A stretch of DNA of 64,000 nt, taken from NCBI RefSeq assembly GCF_900086705.1, contig NZ_LT575483.1, forward strand, positions 1,321,534 to 1,385,533, given 5' to 3'. Under the pieces are notes generated by a model, which saw only the letters and a program-made list of their open reading frames with translations, was not told the origin of the DNA and ran no database searches. Origin of the DNA: Massilibacillus massiliensis. GTDB lineage: Bacteria; Bacillota; Negativicutes; FLKF01. Position numbers and translations under genes: made by a program. Below are positions 45,856 to 55,043 of this stretch, in pieces. How positions within the stretch are numbered: position 1 is the first letter of the stretch; each line of letters opens with the position of its first letter.

Positions 45856-47676
45856 TTATTTGCTTTTAAAGAACTTTTCCCGTATCTTTTCCGGATCGGC
45901 CGCTGCTAAATCGTCGACAACCTCGATCACGCCTTTCAATGAGCGATCCTGATAAATCAAAAAAGTACCTGAGGTCGGTTGATTGAAATCAAATGCATAG
46001 TTTTTCCGTGTGAACATAAACTTCTTCACAACCTGCTTCTGCTGATAATCTACAATCTCCCACGTTCCTTCTTCACGATCAAACGCATTCAAATCAAATA
46101 GTACCCGTGTTGCTTTTGCTTTTTCAACAACCACAATAAGCGGCTCAAACTCCGCCCCTTTGCCTGTAAAAGTCACACTTGCTGCCTGATCTATCACAGT
46201 GGCTTTTTTAACAATTCGCTCTGTTGGCTCTTGATTGATATCCTCATTGTAAATACTCGCTGTTTTTTCAGTGCTACAGCACGAACTATTTGCACCACCG
46301 CCACCACAGCAGCCACTGCTTTGTGGGATATTTATATTTTCTTTTGAAACATCGACCGCATTTACATCATCTACAACTCTGATAAGCCCCTTGATCATGC
46401 CCATCCAACAGCTAAAATTTAAATCTTGATCCTGCGGTGTAAATTCTATTACATTTTCACCAGCTGTTAATTTCCGTTTAAGATTCAGTGCAGGAAGTAT
46501 AATTTGATTATTACAAGAGTTAATTTGTTCACCATTGATGATCCATTTCACTGGCACACCTTTTTGTACATATAATACGTTCGGCGTATACCCTCGATTG
46601 TCAGCGGTCATTTTTATGACTTGATACCCTTCTTGCATTTCGGCTTTCACAACCATGCCTGCCTTGACATCGCTGCTTCCCAGTCTGTTAAATAAAGACA
46701 CATCAACACCCGCTAAAGCCAGCCCACGATTTGTCATGATCAATCCCAAGACGATCACAAATACACCGCTGAACTTCATCAATCGTTTGGTCGCACCTTG
46801 CGCAAGCCAACCAGAAACAGCACCAAAAGAAAGCATCAACGGCAAAGTTCCCAGAGCAAAAATCAACATTGCGATTGCACCATTGAAGGCACTTCCTGAT
46901 GCTAAGGCATACAATTGCATGGTCTGCAGCGGACCGCACGGCATCAAACCATTGATCACACCCACCAGAAAAGGCGTATCAGCCCGTTTGAGCAGACGAC
47001 TGCGCAACGGAACAGCAGGCAACTTGATATATTTTCTAAATACATTCACCCCTGCGATATTCATCCCCATACACACCATAAACAGCCCAGCGATCACGGC
47101 CATTGCCGCCATGAACTCAATCGATACGGACAAAGCCGAACCAATCGCCCCAACAATACCGCCCAATACCGTATATCCCAACACACGTCCGGCATTGTAT
47201 GCACTTGCAGCAAAAAAAGTCCCCTTTTTCGTCGTATCCTCCTTCACACTTTGTGAAAGCATAATACCGCCGCACATCCCCACGCAATGTAACGAAGTAA
47301 AGAGCCCAATCAAGAACAACGTTATGTAAGTTACACTTCCCTGCAACTTTGAACTCATATCAAAACTGCCCGTGTACTCTCCTAAAAACAAAACAGCAAA
47401 AAAAACACCCGCTATACCTAACATCTTCAAAGCCGAAAAAAATTTATTCTGCTTGCTGCCAATGGTATATCCAGCTGCTTCAATTGCCTGTATAAGATCT
47501 TCTTGACGACATTCCTGCGTATTATAAGTTACACAAACCTGATTCTCGCAAAAATTGGCCGACGCTTCTAAAACTCCCGGAACTGCAAGCAAAGCCTTTT
47601 CAATTCGAGTCTCACAAGAATGACAAGTCATCCCATCAACGTCTATAATCTGTCTCTTCTCACGAATGATAATCAC
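45856..47676 (-). CDS. HMA domain-UreH/TauE-type membrane-cupredoxin fusion protein
   Basis: A fusion of about 606 aa. An N-terminal heavy-metal-associated domain carries GMTCHSC. A six-helix DsbD/UreH-like membrane domain follows (about 90-330; LFTSLHCVGMCGGIMLS and VGVINGLMPCGPLQTMQLYALASGS). Then come a cupredoxin-like domain with NSCNNQ and FSCWMGM as probable copper ligands, a Cys/Gly-rich linker CCGGGG...CC, and a second beta-rich domain. This suggests copper transfer across the membrane. The start is uncertain: the GTG at 47676 abuts GGGGAG, and a TTG-initiated frame begins at 47712. No regulator lies next to it except HxlR at 47804. Confidence 0.82.
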   Translation of the reverse strand: MIIIREKRQIIDVDGMTCHSCETRIEKALLAVPGVLEASANFCENQVCVTYNTQECRQEDLIQAIEAAGYTIGSKQNKFFSALKMLGIAGVFFAVLFLGEYTGSFDMSSKLQGSVTYITLFLIGLFTSLHCVGMCGGIMLSQSVKEDTTKKGTFFAASAYNAGRVLGYTVLGGIVGAIGSALSVSIEFMAAMAVIAGLFMVCMGMNIAGVNVFRKYIKLPAVPLRSRLLKRADTPFLVGVINGLMPCGPLQTMQLYALASGSAFNGAIAMLIFALGTLPLMLSFGAVSGWLAQGATKRLMKFSGVFVIVLGLIMTNRGLALAGVDVSLFNRLGSSDVKAGMVVKAEMQEGYQVIKMTADNRGYTPNVLYVQKGVPVKWIINGEQINSCNNQIILPALNLKRKLTAGENVIEFTPQDQDLNFSCWMGMIKGLIRVVDDVNAVDVSKENINIPQSSGCCGGGGANSSCCSTEKTASIYNEDINQEPTERIVKKATVIDQAASVTFTGKGAEFEPLIVVVEKAKATRVLFDLNAFDREEGTWEIVDYQQKQVVKKFMFTRKNYAFDFNQPTSGTFLIYQDRSLKGVIEVVDDLAAADPEKIREKFFKSK

Positions 47677-47803
47677 TCCCCGCCCATCTATATTTTTAAC
47701 AAAATATATCAAATAGTATAGCAGGCAAATGTGAAGAACTCATGAATTTTGGATAATTCTGAGATTTTAATTCATCATCATAATAAAAACATGAATAAAC
47801 AAT

Positions 47804-48148
47804 CTATTTCAAATTTAATTGCATCAACATTTTGCCCCATTTTGCAAATTCATCAAGTACAGGCAGTAGCTGTTTCCCACTCTCCGTTAAGGAATATTCC
47901 ACACGCGGCGGTATTTCATTATACTGCGCTCGATGCACCAAACCATTCTCCTCAAGTTCTTTAAGCGAGCTTGTCAACATCATATTGGTAATTCCTATAA
48001 TGCTTCTTTTTAATTCGTTGTATCTCAGTGTCCCATTTTGACAAAGCACCCAAATAATTGGTAATTTCCATTTTCCTTCTATAATTTTCAATGCAAATCC
48101 TACAGGGCATATATCATCGTTTATCGAAAAAGTAATTGTATTTTTCAT
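47804..48148 (-). CDS. HxlR-family transcriptional regulator
   Basis: Winged helix-turn-helix protein of 114 aa with the family signature CPVGFALKIIEGKWKLPIIWVLCQNGTLRYNELKRSI (about 11-47), including the conserved N-terminal cysteine (C11) used in redox or electrophile sensing. It diverges from a flavin-binding-fold gene across 126 bases and probably controls it. Confidence 0.9.
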   Translation of the reverse strand: MKNTITFSINDDICPVGFALKIIEGKWKLPIIWVLCQNGTLRYNELKRSIIGITNMMLTSSLKELEENGLVHRAQYNEIPPRVEYSLTESGKQLLPVLDEFAKWGKMLMQLNLK

Positions 48149-48274
48149 GCAAACATCTCCTATTACTCACAAAAAACTTACTTAGAAACAATAATCTGCA
48201 TACTTGCTGTATTATTTCTAACAATTATAATTATACTGTAACAAATACAATAATTCTATATTGGAGGTTATACC

Positions 48275-48670
48275 ATGCATGAAGTTTTTAAATTTCTTCA
48301 AGATTGCGGAATTTTCTTTGTTGCTACCGTAGATGAAACTGAACCAAAAGTCCGTCCATTTAGCTTTGTAATGGAATATCAAGGAAAACTCTGTTTCGGT
48401 ACAAGCAATCAAAAACCTTTTTATCGTCAACTGATGGCGAATCCAAACATTGAAATCTGCGCATCACAAGGTGGAAAATGGTTACGATTAAGCGGTCAAG
48501 CAGTATTTTGCACTACGAGAGAAGCAAAAGCAGAGGCGTTAGAAGTTATGCCAATGTTAAAGCAAATGTATTCTGTAGATGATAATCTATGTGAAATTTT
48601 TTATATTGACAACGCCGTTGCAAACTTTTCTTCAATGAGCGGTGAAAGCAAAACGATTCATCTTTCATAA
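48275..48670 (+). CDS. Pyridoxamine 5'-phosphate oxidase-family flavoprotein
   Basis: Small 131-aa split-barrel protein of the PNPOx-like family (ATVDETEPKVRPFSFVMEYQGKLCFGTSNQKPFYRQLMANPNIEICA, about 18-65). Members bind FMN, F420 or haem and act in redox reactions; it lacks the C-terminal part of true PdxH. TTGGAGG precedes the ATG. It is divergent from the HxlR regulator, a frequent pairing in Firmicutes. Confidence 0.88.
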   Translation: MHEVFKFLQDCGIFFVATVDETEPKVRPFSFVMEYQGKLCFGTSNQKPFYRQLMANPNIEICASQGGKWLRLSGQAVFCTTREAKAEALEVMPMLKQMYSVDDNLCEIFYIDNAVANFSSMSGESKTIHLS

Positions 48671-48734
48671 AATCAGTTGTCTACCAATTCATTTAAAGCA
48701 CATAAAACAGAACAAGAAACTAAATCCTATAGTT

Positions 48735-48769
48735 AAAAACAGCAGCTTATCCGTCTGATAAGCTGCTGT
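48735..48769 (-). terminator. Terminator on the minus strand
   Basis: ACAGCAGCTTATC (48739-48751) pairs with GATAAGCTGCTGT (48757-48769); on the minus strand it is followed by TTTTT. It would end the YbaN-like transcript after the hairpin repeat. Confidence 0.78.
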
Positions 48770-48845
48770 CTGATTGTAGACAAATAAATGTATTTATACC
48801 AGCAACCAACAACCTATCTTCGTATCACTTATAAACTAGTACAAA

Positions 48846-48991
48846 GATAGGTTGCCGGTTGGTGAGAAGTACTCAGATGCTAGGCACAGTAAGAGGTTGT
48901 GAAGGAGTCGTACTTCTGTACTAGGGCGAGCAGCATCTTGCTGTAACGACGCAGATGAGTGCTTATCACCGACCCGCTGCCTATCTGTCCA
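48846..48991. repeat. 146-bp long-hairpin repeat, copy 3
   Basis: Same length and ends as copy 2. Arm segment ACAGTAAGA faces ACAGCAAGA; apical stem CGTAC/GTACT with loop TTCT. The flanking CACTTATAAAC before the left end is shared with copy 2. Confidence 0.9.
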
Positions 48992-49032
48992 TAGTTTGTC
49001 TACACGCTGGCTGCTGCTTTTCTGATACAAGT

Positions 49033-49458
49033 TCATTCTTTTTCCTTCCTATTGGCATCCACATCCAAAAGTTCCGTCTGCCTTTCCAAGGTACGCAATG
49101 AACGAATATACAAGCTTACTCCAATCCCAATAACCACCAATAACAGTCTTATATAAAAATTAGACACCAAAATCATCGATATAAAAAGCGAAACCCACAT
49201 AGACCCCACTGCCACCAATTTCGTCTTCCGATCCATCGCTCTATAGGTTTCATATTGATAAATATATTGACCAAATGTCTTATGGTGAATCAACCAACTA
49301 TGCAGCCGTTTGGAACTACGCGTAAAAAAATACGCAGCCAGCAACAAAAATGGCGTTGTCGGCAACAACGGAAGAAAAATACCGAAAATTCCTAGCAAGA
49401 TTGATAAACAGCCACATACAATGAAGATATATTTCTTTATAGTTTGTCCGGTTTGCAT
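49033..49458 (-). CDS. YbaN-like DUF454 inner-membrane protein
   Basis: Small membrane protein of 141 aa of the DUF454/YbaN family: IFIVCGCLSILLGIFGIFLPLLPTTPFLLLAAYFFTRSSKRLHSWLI (about 11-57) with two helices, and a further pair near 82-118. Function is not known; homologues in Proteobacteria occur with haem and iron genes. A Fur box about 110 bases upstream suggests iron control here too. It precedes a hairpin repeat and a terminator. Confidence 0.85.
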   Translation of the reverse strand: MQTGQTIKKYIFIVCGCLSILLGIFGIFLPLLPTTPFLLLAAYFFTRSSKRLHSWLIHHKTFGQYIYQYETYRAMDRKTKLVAVGSMWVSLFISMILVSNFYIRLLLVVIGIGVSLYIRSLRTLERQTELLDVDANRKEKE

Positions 49459-49791
49459 AAGAAAAGAACCTCACGATTTAAATAAATACTTGAAATTCAT
49501 TTATCGTAAGGAATTCGTATTAAAAACACTTACGACAACAAAATAAACTTCTACTCTTAACTATAGTCGATAATAATTATCATTGTCAATTCGCTAATTG
49601 ATGATTCTTTATTATTTTTATATCTTTTGAACAAATTTCCGTATGAGTTAACCCTTATCGTTATTGACAAAGACATCTAACTTATCAACCCCATTGTAAA
49701 ATGAAGTGCCCCCTATAGACAGGGGGCTAGCGTGCTAAATATTATTTTAAAGATTAAGATTGATTTATTGCTTTACTAGCGCTTTGCATCG
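49459..49791. other. Spacer with Fur box and hairpin
   Basis: About 330 bases: the Fur box at 49569-49587 and a GC-rich hairpin GCCCCCT/AGGGGGC at 49709-49728, which may end the DsbA-like transcript although it has no T run. Nothing else is seen. Confidence 0.6.
49569..49587. promoter_or_regulatory. Fur box upstream of the YbaN-like gene
   Basis: GATAATAATTATCATTGTC matches 16 of 19 Fur consensus positions and lies about 110 bases upstream of the DUF454 start. Confidence 0.75.
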
Positions 49792-50394
49792 TTACCGACT
49801 AACATGCCGATCCAAAAAATTCGCAAGCTGAGACTTTAAAACACCGACACTGTAAACAGCATTTAGACGAGCGTCTCCCAGACGGAAAGAAGGTACAGAA
49901 TCCAATGCATTTTCTCTCCATGCATATTGGTTCAGTTCCAGCTGTTTTTTCTTGTAGGTTTCCGAAATTATGGCCTGGCGGAATGCATCTATATTTCCCC
50001 CAGCATCCGCGGCACAATCGCAAAGTACTTCCAGATTTTCAATGTCCATCCCTTTGGAAAAGACAGCAGCGAAAACTGCAGCATTGTAGCGCATAATATC
50101 CGCCCCTTGCTCTTCCAGACATAACAGCCCTTGGATAGCCATATCACTGTAATTACCCGAAGAAAACGGACGGTTTATAGGCAACAATCCCGCCTGATCG
50201 ATTCTAGGCTTCAACTCTGTTAGCCATTTGGGGGCGCCTTCCCAAGCAGTTGCTCTAAGTTCAGGTCGAGGTCGGACTTCACATGGCCGCCAAATTACCG
50301 ATAGTCTTGGGTAATCAGGCAGAATTTCTTTAAATTCATGAAAAGTCAGATAGCAATAGGGACATAGGTAGTCAAAAAACATTTCCAATTTCAT
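49792..50394 (-). CDS. DsbA-family (FrnE/HCCA isomerase-like) oxidoreductase
   Basis: Cytoplasmic thioredoxin-fold protein of 200 aa without a signal peptide. The active-site CPYC occurs at about residues 11-14 (FFDYLCPYCYLTFHEF), followed by the helical DsbA insertion and a C-terminal VPSFRLGDARLNAVYSVGV with the cis-proline loop. Probably a disulfide or glutathione-like redox enzyme; substrate unknown. AGGAGG precedes the ATG. A palindrome TTACCAACC/GGTTGGTAA lies 67 bases upstream. Confidence 0.87.
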   Translation of the reverse strand: MKLEMFFDYLCPYCYLTFHEFKEILPDYPRLSVIWRPCEVRPRPELRATAWEGAPKWLTELKPRIDQAGLLPINRPFSSGNYSDMAIQGLLCLEEQGADIMRYNAAVFAAVFSKGMDIENLEVLCDCAADAGGNIDAFRQAIISETYKKKQLELNQYAWRENALDSVPSFRLGDARLNAVYSVGVLKSQLANFLDRHVSR

Positions 50395-50460
50395 GTTTAA
50401 ATTCCTCCTATTTTTAAGATATGCAAAAATCCGCTTAGAAGATTTACTTTTGAGTTTTAA

Positions 50461-50486
50461 TTACCAACCTACATAAAGGTTGGTAA
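50461..50486. promoter_or_regulatory. Inverted repeat, candidate operator of the DsbA-like gene
   Basis: TTACCAACC (50461-50469) and GGTTGGTAA (50478-50486) are exact 9-base complements with an 8-base spacer, about 67-92 bases upstream of the start. Spacing and place suit a dimeric regulator; which one is unknown. Confidence 0.5.
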
Positions 50487-50548
50487 TATCGTATAACTCT
50501 TAATATATCTGCGTTGTGTTTATTATACCATATCAGTTTCTTTTATGT

Positions 50549-50590
50549 AAAAAACTCGTTCCACCGATTCATGGAACGAGTGCTTTTTTT
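50549..50590. terminator. Terminator after the DUF3892 gene
   Basis: CTCGTTCCA pairs with TGGAACGAG around an 8-base loop; A and T runs flank the stem so it can act on both strands. It ends the minus-strand DUF3892 transcript. Confidence 0.82.
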
Positions 50591-50657
50591 AGCCTCAGGA
50601 TAAGAAATATTACGCCTAAGATGTTCTTTTGTTCCTGCTCATATCATTGCCTTTGCG

Positions 50658-50954
50658 TCATTGTGTTACAGAGGGTAAATTATTTAAATTATTCCCTTCA
50701 TTTTCATCCGGCAGAGATTTTAGATACTCAGTCCCATTTCTTACAGCAACGCCGACTCCCTGAATACCTCCCTGTTTAGCTAATTGGACCCCTTCATCTT
50801 TGCTTAAGACACGCCCATCCGACAATTGATAGCCAGTCACTAGCCCGTCTTCCTTTACCAGCGCTACAATCTGCTTAGCATCCGCATTAGGCTGCGGTAT
50901 ATCCTGCAATGCCATCATCGGCAGCTTTGAGAAGTCATTTTTTATATCTACCAT
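50658..50954 (-). CDS. DUF3892-type small protein
   Basis: Small 98-aa soluble protein with the segment IVALVKEDGLVTGYQLSDGRVLSKDEGVQLAKQGGIQGVGVAVRNGTEYLKSLPD (about 27-80), which fits DUF3892, common in Firmicutes and of unknown role. ATG at 50954 is nine bases after GGAGG; upstream TTG and ATG codons are too close. It is monocistronic and ends in an acidic, Asn-rich tail. Confidence 0.75.
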   Translation of the reverse strand: MVDIKNDFSKLPMMALQDIPQPNADAKQIVALVKEDGLVTGYQLSDGRVLSKDEGVQLAKQGGIQGVGVAVRNGTEYLKSLPDENEGNNLNNLPSVTQ

Positions 50955-51065
50955 AAACATCAACCTCCAATTCTAACTCAATAATGAAAACCGTTCAAAA
51001 ATAGTTTCCCAACAAAAAAGGATTCTATCCTCTCCGTATTCAATTTTGAAGATTGACTTGTTCGT

Positions 51066-51545
51066 TTACCAGTGATACTTCTCACCCCGATTAATCTTAA
51101 ATGCTCTATAGACTTGTTCCACCAACAAAAGTCTCACCATCTGATGCGTAAACGTCATCTTAGAGAAAGACAATTTCTCTTTGGCAGCTTTGCGAACTTC
51201 TGCGGAAAGGCCAAAAGCACCACCGATAAGAAAGGTGATATGACTTTGTCCCTGGAGACCTAGACCGGCAATGTTGTCGGCTAAATCTTCTGAGGAAATG
51301 TTTTTACCGTAAACATCGAGTACAATGAGATGGCTCCCTTCTGGTACGGCTTTTAAAAGACGCTCACCTTCTTTGATGAGCGTCTTTTGTTTTTCAGCTT
51401 CCGATGGATTCTCTGGCATTTTTTCTTCATCAATTTCAATAATATTCAATTTGGCAAACGGTGTTAAGCGTTTTAAAAACTCTTGAATTCCCGCAGTCAA
51501 ATATTTTTCTTTAATTTTACCTACAGCTACAATTGTAATTTTCAT
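51066..51545 (-). CDS. rlmH: 23S rRNA (pseudouridine1915-N3)-methyltransferase RlmH
   Basis: SPOUT-class methyltransferase of 159 aa, the family's normal length. KITIVAVGKIKEKYLTAGIQEFLKRL at the N-terminus, the SAM-binding knot LIVLDVYGKNISSED and FLIGGAFGLSAEVRKAA, and C-terminal FTHQMVRLLLVEQVYRAFKINRGEKYHW are all diagnostic. It modifies pseudouridine 1915 of 23S rRNA. Its start overlaps the stop of the HtrA-like gene by one base, the usual Firmicutes neighbourhood with yycJ. Confidence 0.96.
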   Translation of the reverse strand: MKITIVAVGKIKEKYLTAGIQEFLKRLTPFAKLNIIEIDEEKMPENPSEAEKQKTLIKEGERLLKAVPEGSHLIVLDVYGKNISSEDLADNIAGLGLQGQSHITFLIGGAFGLSAEVRKAAKEKLSFSKMTFTHQMVRLLLVEQVYRAFKINRGEKYHW

Positions 51546-52657
51546 TATTCGTTTGCTGGCATCTCCTCTAAATTTACATCTACGGTTGTTTTACTGCCAT
51601 CACGATTTATTTCTACCTGAACCGTTTTGCCAACCTCATAATTGGCAATGATGGTACGCAAATCTACAACACTATTCGTTGCTTCACCATTGATTTGTAA
51701 AATAATATCGCCCTTTTTGATCCCAGCTTTAGCCGCTGGACCACCTTTGCTGACATTGGCAATATAAACACCCGCATCAATATTTAACTGATAGCCTTGT
51801 CTTGCCGCTGTTTCTTTATCAAATGCACCAACTCCTAAATAAGGACGAACCACTCTTCCTTGTTCAATAATTGCCTGAACAATCGGACGAACTGTATTCG
51901 ACGGAATTGCAAGACCAATCCCCTCTACACCTTGTACAGCAATTTTTGCACTGTTAATGCCAATCACCATACCATCCGCATTCACCAAAGCCCCACCCGA
52001 ATTACCTGGATTGATTGCCGCATCGGTCTGAATTAATTTAAACCGCCGTTCACCAATTTCGATAGAACGATTCAGGGCACTAATGACGCCCGTCGTTACA
52101 CTTCCTTTAAATTCAAGTCCCAATGGGTTACCGATTGCAATTGCCGGCTCACCAACCAGAATTTCATCAGAATTACCAAGTGTCGCGAACGGTAAATCCT
52201 TTCCATCTACTTTTACAACTGCCAAATCGGTTGCCGGATCAGAACCAAGAACTTTCCCATTTAAAGTTCTGCCATCAGAAAGCGATACCACAATTTCTTC
52301 TGCACCTTGAATTACATGATTATTTGTTACAATATATCCATTGGCATCAATAATAACGCCCGAACCGGAGCCCTGCTCAACCGTTACTTTATTATTGAAC
52401 CAATCCCTTGCTGTCGCTTTATTGGTGATTCCGACAACAGCAGGACCAACGGCTTGCGCAACTCTCACAACGGGTGTATTTCTTGCATCTGAAATATTCG
52501 TGCTCGTCGGAACTTGTAGATTTGGCTGTGCTTGCACTTTTGATTTAACATCTTCTCCGGCAAAATTTGTACAGCCAGAAAACAATACCCCACCAACAAT
52601 TCCAACAAATACAACTACAAATAGATATGGCGTTAATTTTTTATAATACTTTTCCAT
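51545..52657 (-). CDS. HtrA/DegP-like serine protease with PDZ domain
   Basis: Membrane-anchored protease of 370 aa: N-terminal hydrophobic anchor (about 10-30) ending in SGC, which may be a lipobox; trypsin-like domain with His in VTNNHVIQGAEE, Asp in DPATDLAVVKVDG and Ser in NPGNSGGALV; and a PDZ domain (about 275-365; KGGPAAKAGIKKGDIILQING). It degrades or refolds damaged envelope proteins. It lies between the YycJ-type hydrolase and rlmH genes, as in many Firmicutes. Confidence 0.94.
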   Translation of the reverse strand: MEKYYKKLTPYLFVVVFVGIVGGVLFSGCTNFAGEDVKSKVQAQPNLQVPTSTNISDARNTPVVRVAQAVGPAVVGITNKATARDWFNNKVTVEQGSGSGVIIDANGYIVTNNHVIQGAEEIVVSLSDGRTLNGKVLGSDPATDLAVVKVDGKDLPFATLGNSDEILVGEPAIAIGNPLGLEFKGSVTTGVISALNRSIEIGERRFKLIQTDAAINPGNSGGALVNADGMVIGINSAKIAVQGVEGIGLAIPSNTVRPIVQAIIEQGRVVRPYLGVGAFDKETAARQGYQLNIDAGVYIANVSKGGPAAKAGIKKGDIILQINGEATNSVVDLRTIIANYEVGKTVQVEINRDGSKTTVDVNLEEMPANE

Positions 52658-52725
52658 AATAAACTAACCTCCTAATATTCCGCTTTCTAATATTTTAATT
52701 TGTAGAATAACCCAAACCATCCTTG

Positions 52726-53487
52726 CTATAGACTTACAACCTCATTTTGGCTTGCCAAGCGAATATCTAGCGCTTCTCCTTGCGCACTGATAATCTTTTG
52801 CACTGTTTCCCATGCAATATTCGGTCGATTATTTTCTTCACTAAGATGTGCTAAAAAAACCTTCATATGCTTTTGTTTCTTCATTCTAACCAAAGCCCAC
52901 GCTGCATCTGCATTCGACAAATGCCCTCGATTACTCAAAATCCGCTGCTTTAAGTAACTCGGATAAGCACCATTTCTGAGGAGCTCAACATCATGGTTCG
53001 CCTCAAGAATCAAGATATCAGAATGATCCAGCGCTTTCTGCACACTGCTGGTGACAAACCCCAAATCCGTTGCAAACGTGCATTTTATATCTTTACCGAA
53101 AATATTAAACCCAATTGGATCTGCCGCATCATGCGGGATATTGAAGCATTCAATTTTCAATTCGCCTATGCCTATTTTATCGCCAATTGCATTGCAGCAT
53201 GCATCGGAAAGCAAACTCCGGCAATACATCGACTGAAACGTATCCGCACGTGTATAGATGGGTAATTGATACTTCTTCGTCAATGTCGGCAAACCACTGA
53301 TATGATCCCTATGTTCGTGCGTAATTAATATGCCGTTTAATTCTTCAATTGCGACGCCAATACTCGCTAAACTCGTTTTTATCCTTCGTGCACTAATTCC
53401 TGCATCAACCAATATTTTTGTATCGCCAATTTGTATATACGTGGAATTTCCCTTGCTGCCACTTGCTAAAACATGCACTTGCATCAC
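52726..53487 (-). CDS. Metallo-beta-lactamase-fold hydrolase (YycJ/WalJ family)
   Basis: Hydrolase of 253 aa with metal motif THEHRDH (about 56-62), early GSKGNSTYIQIGDTKILVDAG and a late FLAHLSEENN. Relatives (YycJ/WalJ) are linked to the WalRK operon and to DNA processing during cell division. No walRK genes are present here. It starts directly after the stop of the phosphomannomutase gene; a GTG at 53487 lies eight bases from GGAG and an ATG follows it. Confidence 0.9.
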   Translation of the reverse strand: MMQVHVLASGSKGNSTYIQIGDTKILVDAGISARRIKTSLASIGVAIEELNGILITHEHRDHISGLPTLTKKYQLPIYTRADTFQSMYCRSLLSDACCNAIGDKIGIGELKIECFNIPHDAADPIGFNIFGKDIKCTFATDLGFVTSSVQKALDHSDILILEANHDVELLRNGAYPSYLKQRILSNRGHLSNADAAWALVRMKKQKHMKVFLAHLSEENNRPNIAWETVQKIISAQGEALDIRLASQNEVVSL

Positions 53488-54843
53488 TTATAGATCTCCA
53501 TTCATCTTTGCAACTTCTTTTGCAACATCGTCTTGAATCGTTTTCGGTAAAGCTTGAAGTAAAATTTGCTGAATTTCAAGAAGACGTTTTTGTATCCTCG
53601 CCTCAAACCGTAAAGTAAAAATCGGCTCAGTAACCGAAGAACGTATCATCCCCCAGCCATCTTCAAATTCTAAGCGAACACCATCAATGCGATTCACTTT
53701 ATAAGCAGATAAATGATCCGCCACAGCCGTAAGCACACTTTCTTTATCATTTGGCAAATATCTTACACGTGCTTCACTCGTTAAAATATAATTTGGTATA
53801 GCATCAATCAATGTAGATAACTTTCCATTTCTCTCTATGTATTCACACATCTTTAAACCGGCAAACATCCCATCGTCGTAACCCAGTTCGCAAAAAAAGA
53901 AATGCCCGCTGATTTCACCAGCAAATAAAGCGTCCTCATCGATAAACTTACGCTTGCAAAACGTATGTCCGGCTCTCGCCATAATCGGCTGACCACCAGC
54001 CTTTGTAATTTGTTCTGGCACAACCATGGAACATTTTGCATCGTAAATAATCGTACCCGGTTTATTCTCAAGATAATTTCGTGACAATAAAACCAAAATA
54101 TCATCATTATCGACCGCACGACCATTTTCATCCACAAATCCAGCACGATCCCCATCTCCGTCAAAACCAATTCCCAAATCCGCTCCAACTTCTTTTACCT
54201 TGGCTCCAAGTTTTTGCAGATTCTGCGGATACGCAGGATTCGGCGGACGATTCGGGAAAGTTCCATCCGTTTCACAAAAAAGTTCTACTACTTCATAACC
54301 ACAAGCGCGATATAACGCCGGTGCAAAATCCGACACTGCACCATTTCCCGCATCGATCACAACCTTTAATTTACCTCGCTTGGCTTTATTCGCTGTATAT
54401 TTGATATAATCTTCGCAAATATTACGTTCTGTTACTGAACCTTTTGCTCTAATCTGTATATTTTGTTCTACGAGATCTGCAATTTCCTGAATATCCTCCT
54501 CGCGAACCGGCATATTCCCCAGCACGAGTTTAAACCCATTATATTCCGGTGGATTATGAGAAGCAGTAACCATAATTCCGCCCTCAGCACCACTTACTTT
54601 CAGAGCATAATAAAACATTGGAGTTGCTACATTGCCAATATCTACTACATCACAGCCTGATAATACAAGCTCATCACATAGAATCGTTTTCAGCCGCTTC
54701 GTTGATAGACGAAAATCGCCTCCAACAACGACTTTTTTTCTCGTTAATTTTGCACCGATTGCTTTTGCAATCCCTTGTACAATTTCATCTGTCAATTCAG
54801 TTTCAGCCACACCTCTAATATCACATGCTTTAAATAAGCTCAT
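53488..54843 (-). CDS. Phosphomannomutase/phosphoglucomutase
   Basis: Four-domain alpha-D-phosphohexomutase of 451 aa. The phosphoserine loop is GIMVTASHNPPEYNGFK (about 94-110), the magnesium loop GIGFDGDGDRAGFVDENG (about 225-242), the sugar loop GEISGHFFF and the phosphate loop near RSSVTEPIFTLRFEA. It interconverts hexose 6- and 1-phosphates for envelope polysaccharides. The four-base-close arrangement with the YycJ-type gene suggests one transcript. Confidence 0.92.
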   Translation of the reverse strand: MSLFKACDIRGVAETELTDEIVQGIAKAIGAKLTRKKVVVGGDFRLSTKRLKTILCDELVLSGCDVVDIGNVATPMFYYALKVSGAEGGIMVTASHNPPEYNGFKLVLGNMPVREEDIQEIADLVEQNIQIRAKGSVTERNICEDYIKYTANKAKRGKLKVVIDAGNGAVSDFAPALYRACGYEVVELFCETDGTFPNRPPNPAYPQNLQKLGAKVKEVGADLGIGFDGDGDRAGFVDENGRAVDNDDILVLLSRNYLENKPGTIIYDAKCSMVVPEQITKAGGQPIMARAGHTFCKRKFIDEDALFAGEISGHFFFCELGYDDGMFAGLKMCEYIERNGKLSTLIDAIPNYILTSEARVRYLPNDKESVLTAVADHLSAYKVNRIDGVRLEFEDGWGMIRSSVTEPIFTLRFEARIQKRLLEIQQILLQALPKTIQDDVAKEVAKMNGDL

Positions 54844-55043
54844 TTTAATCTCCTCTTAACATTAAAATATCAATCTTTATTTTACCTTTGAAAGAAAAAC
54901 AATACAAGTATTTATATTAATGTAACCATTTTTCTTTATCTTCATAAAATATAGTAAAGTAAAACCCGCAAGGATGTGTTGCTATGCACCCTCAACTACA
55001 CTTAAAAAGACTTAGTGTTGTTTTTAATAAAAGGAGGTTTATG

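Larger units (their letters stand above)
48671..49032. other. Spacer with terminator and hairpin repeat copy 3
   Basis: About 360 bases: a minus-strand terminator (48735-48769) and the complete 146-base repeat (48846-48991), which adjoins the 3' end of the YbaN-like gene. No gene is seen. Confidence 0.75.

Noticed and set aside
46655-47329. 224-codon plus-strand frame opposite the HMA fusion gene
   Set aside because: It lies wholly within a well-supported gene and shows no recognisable domain or ribosome site.
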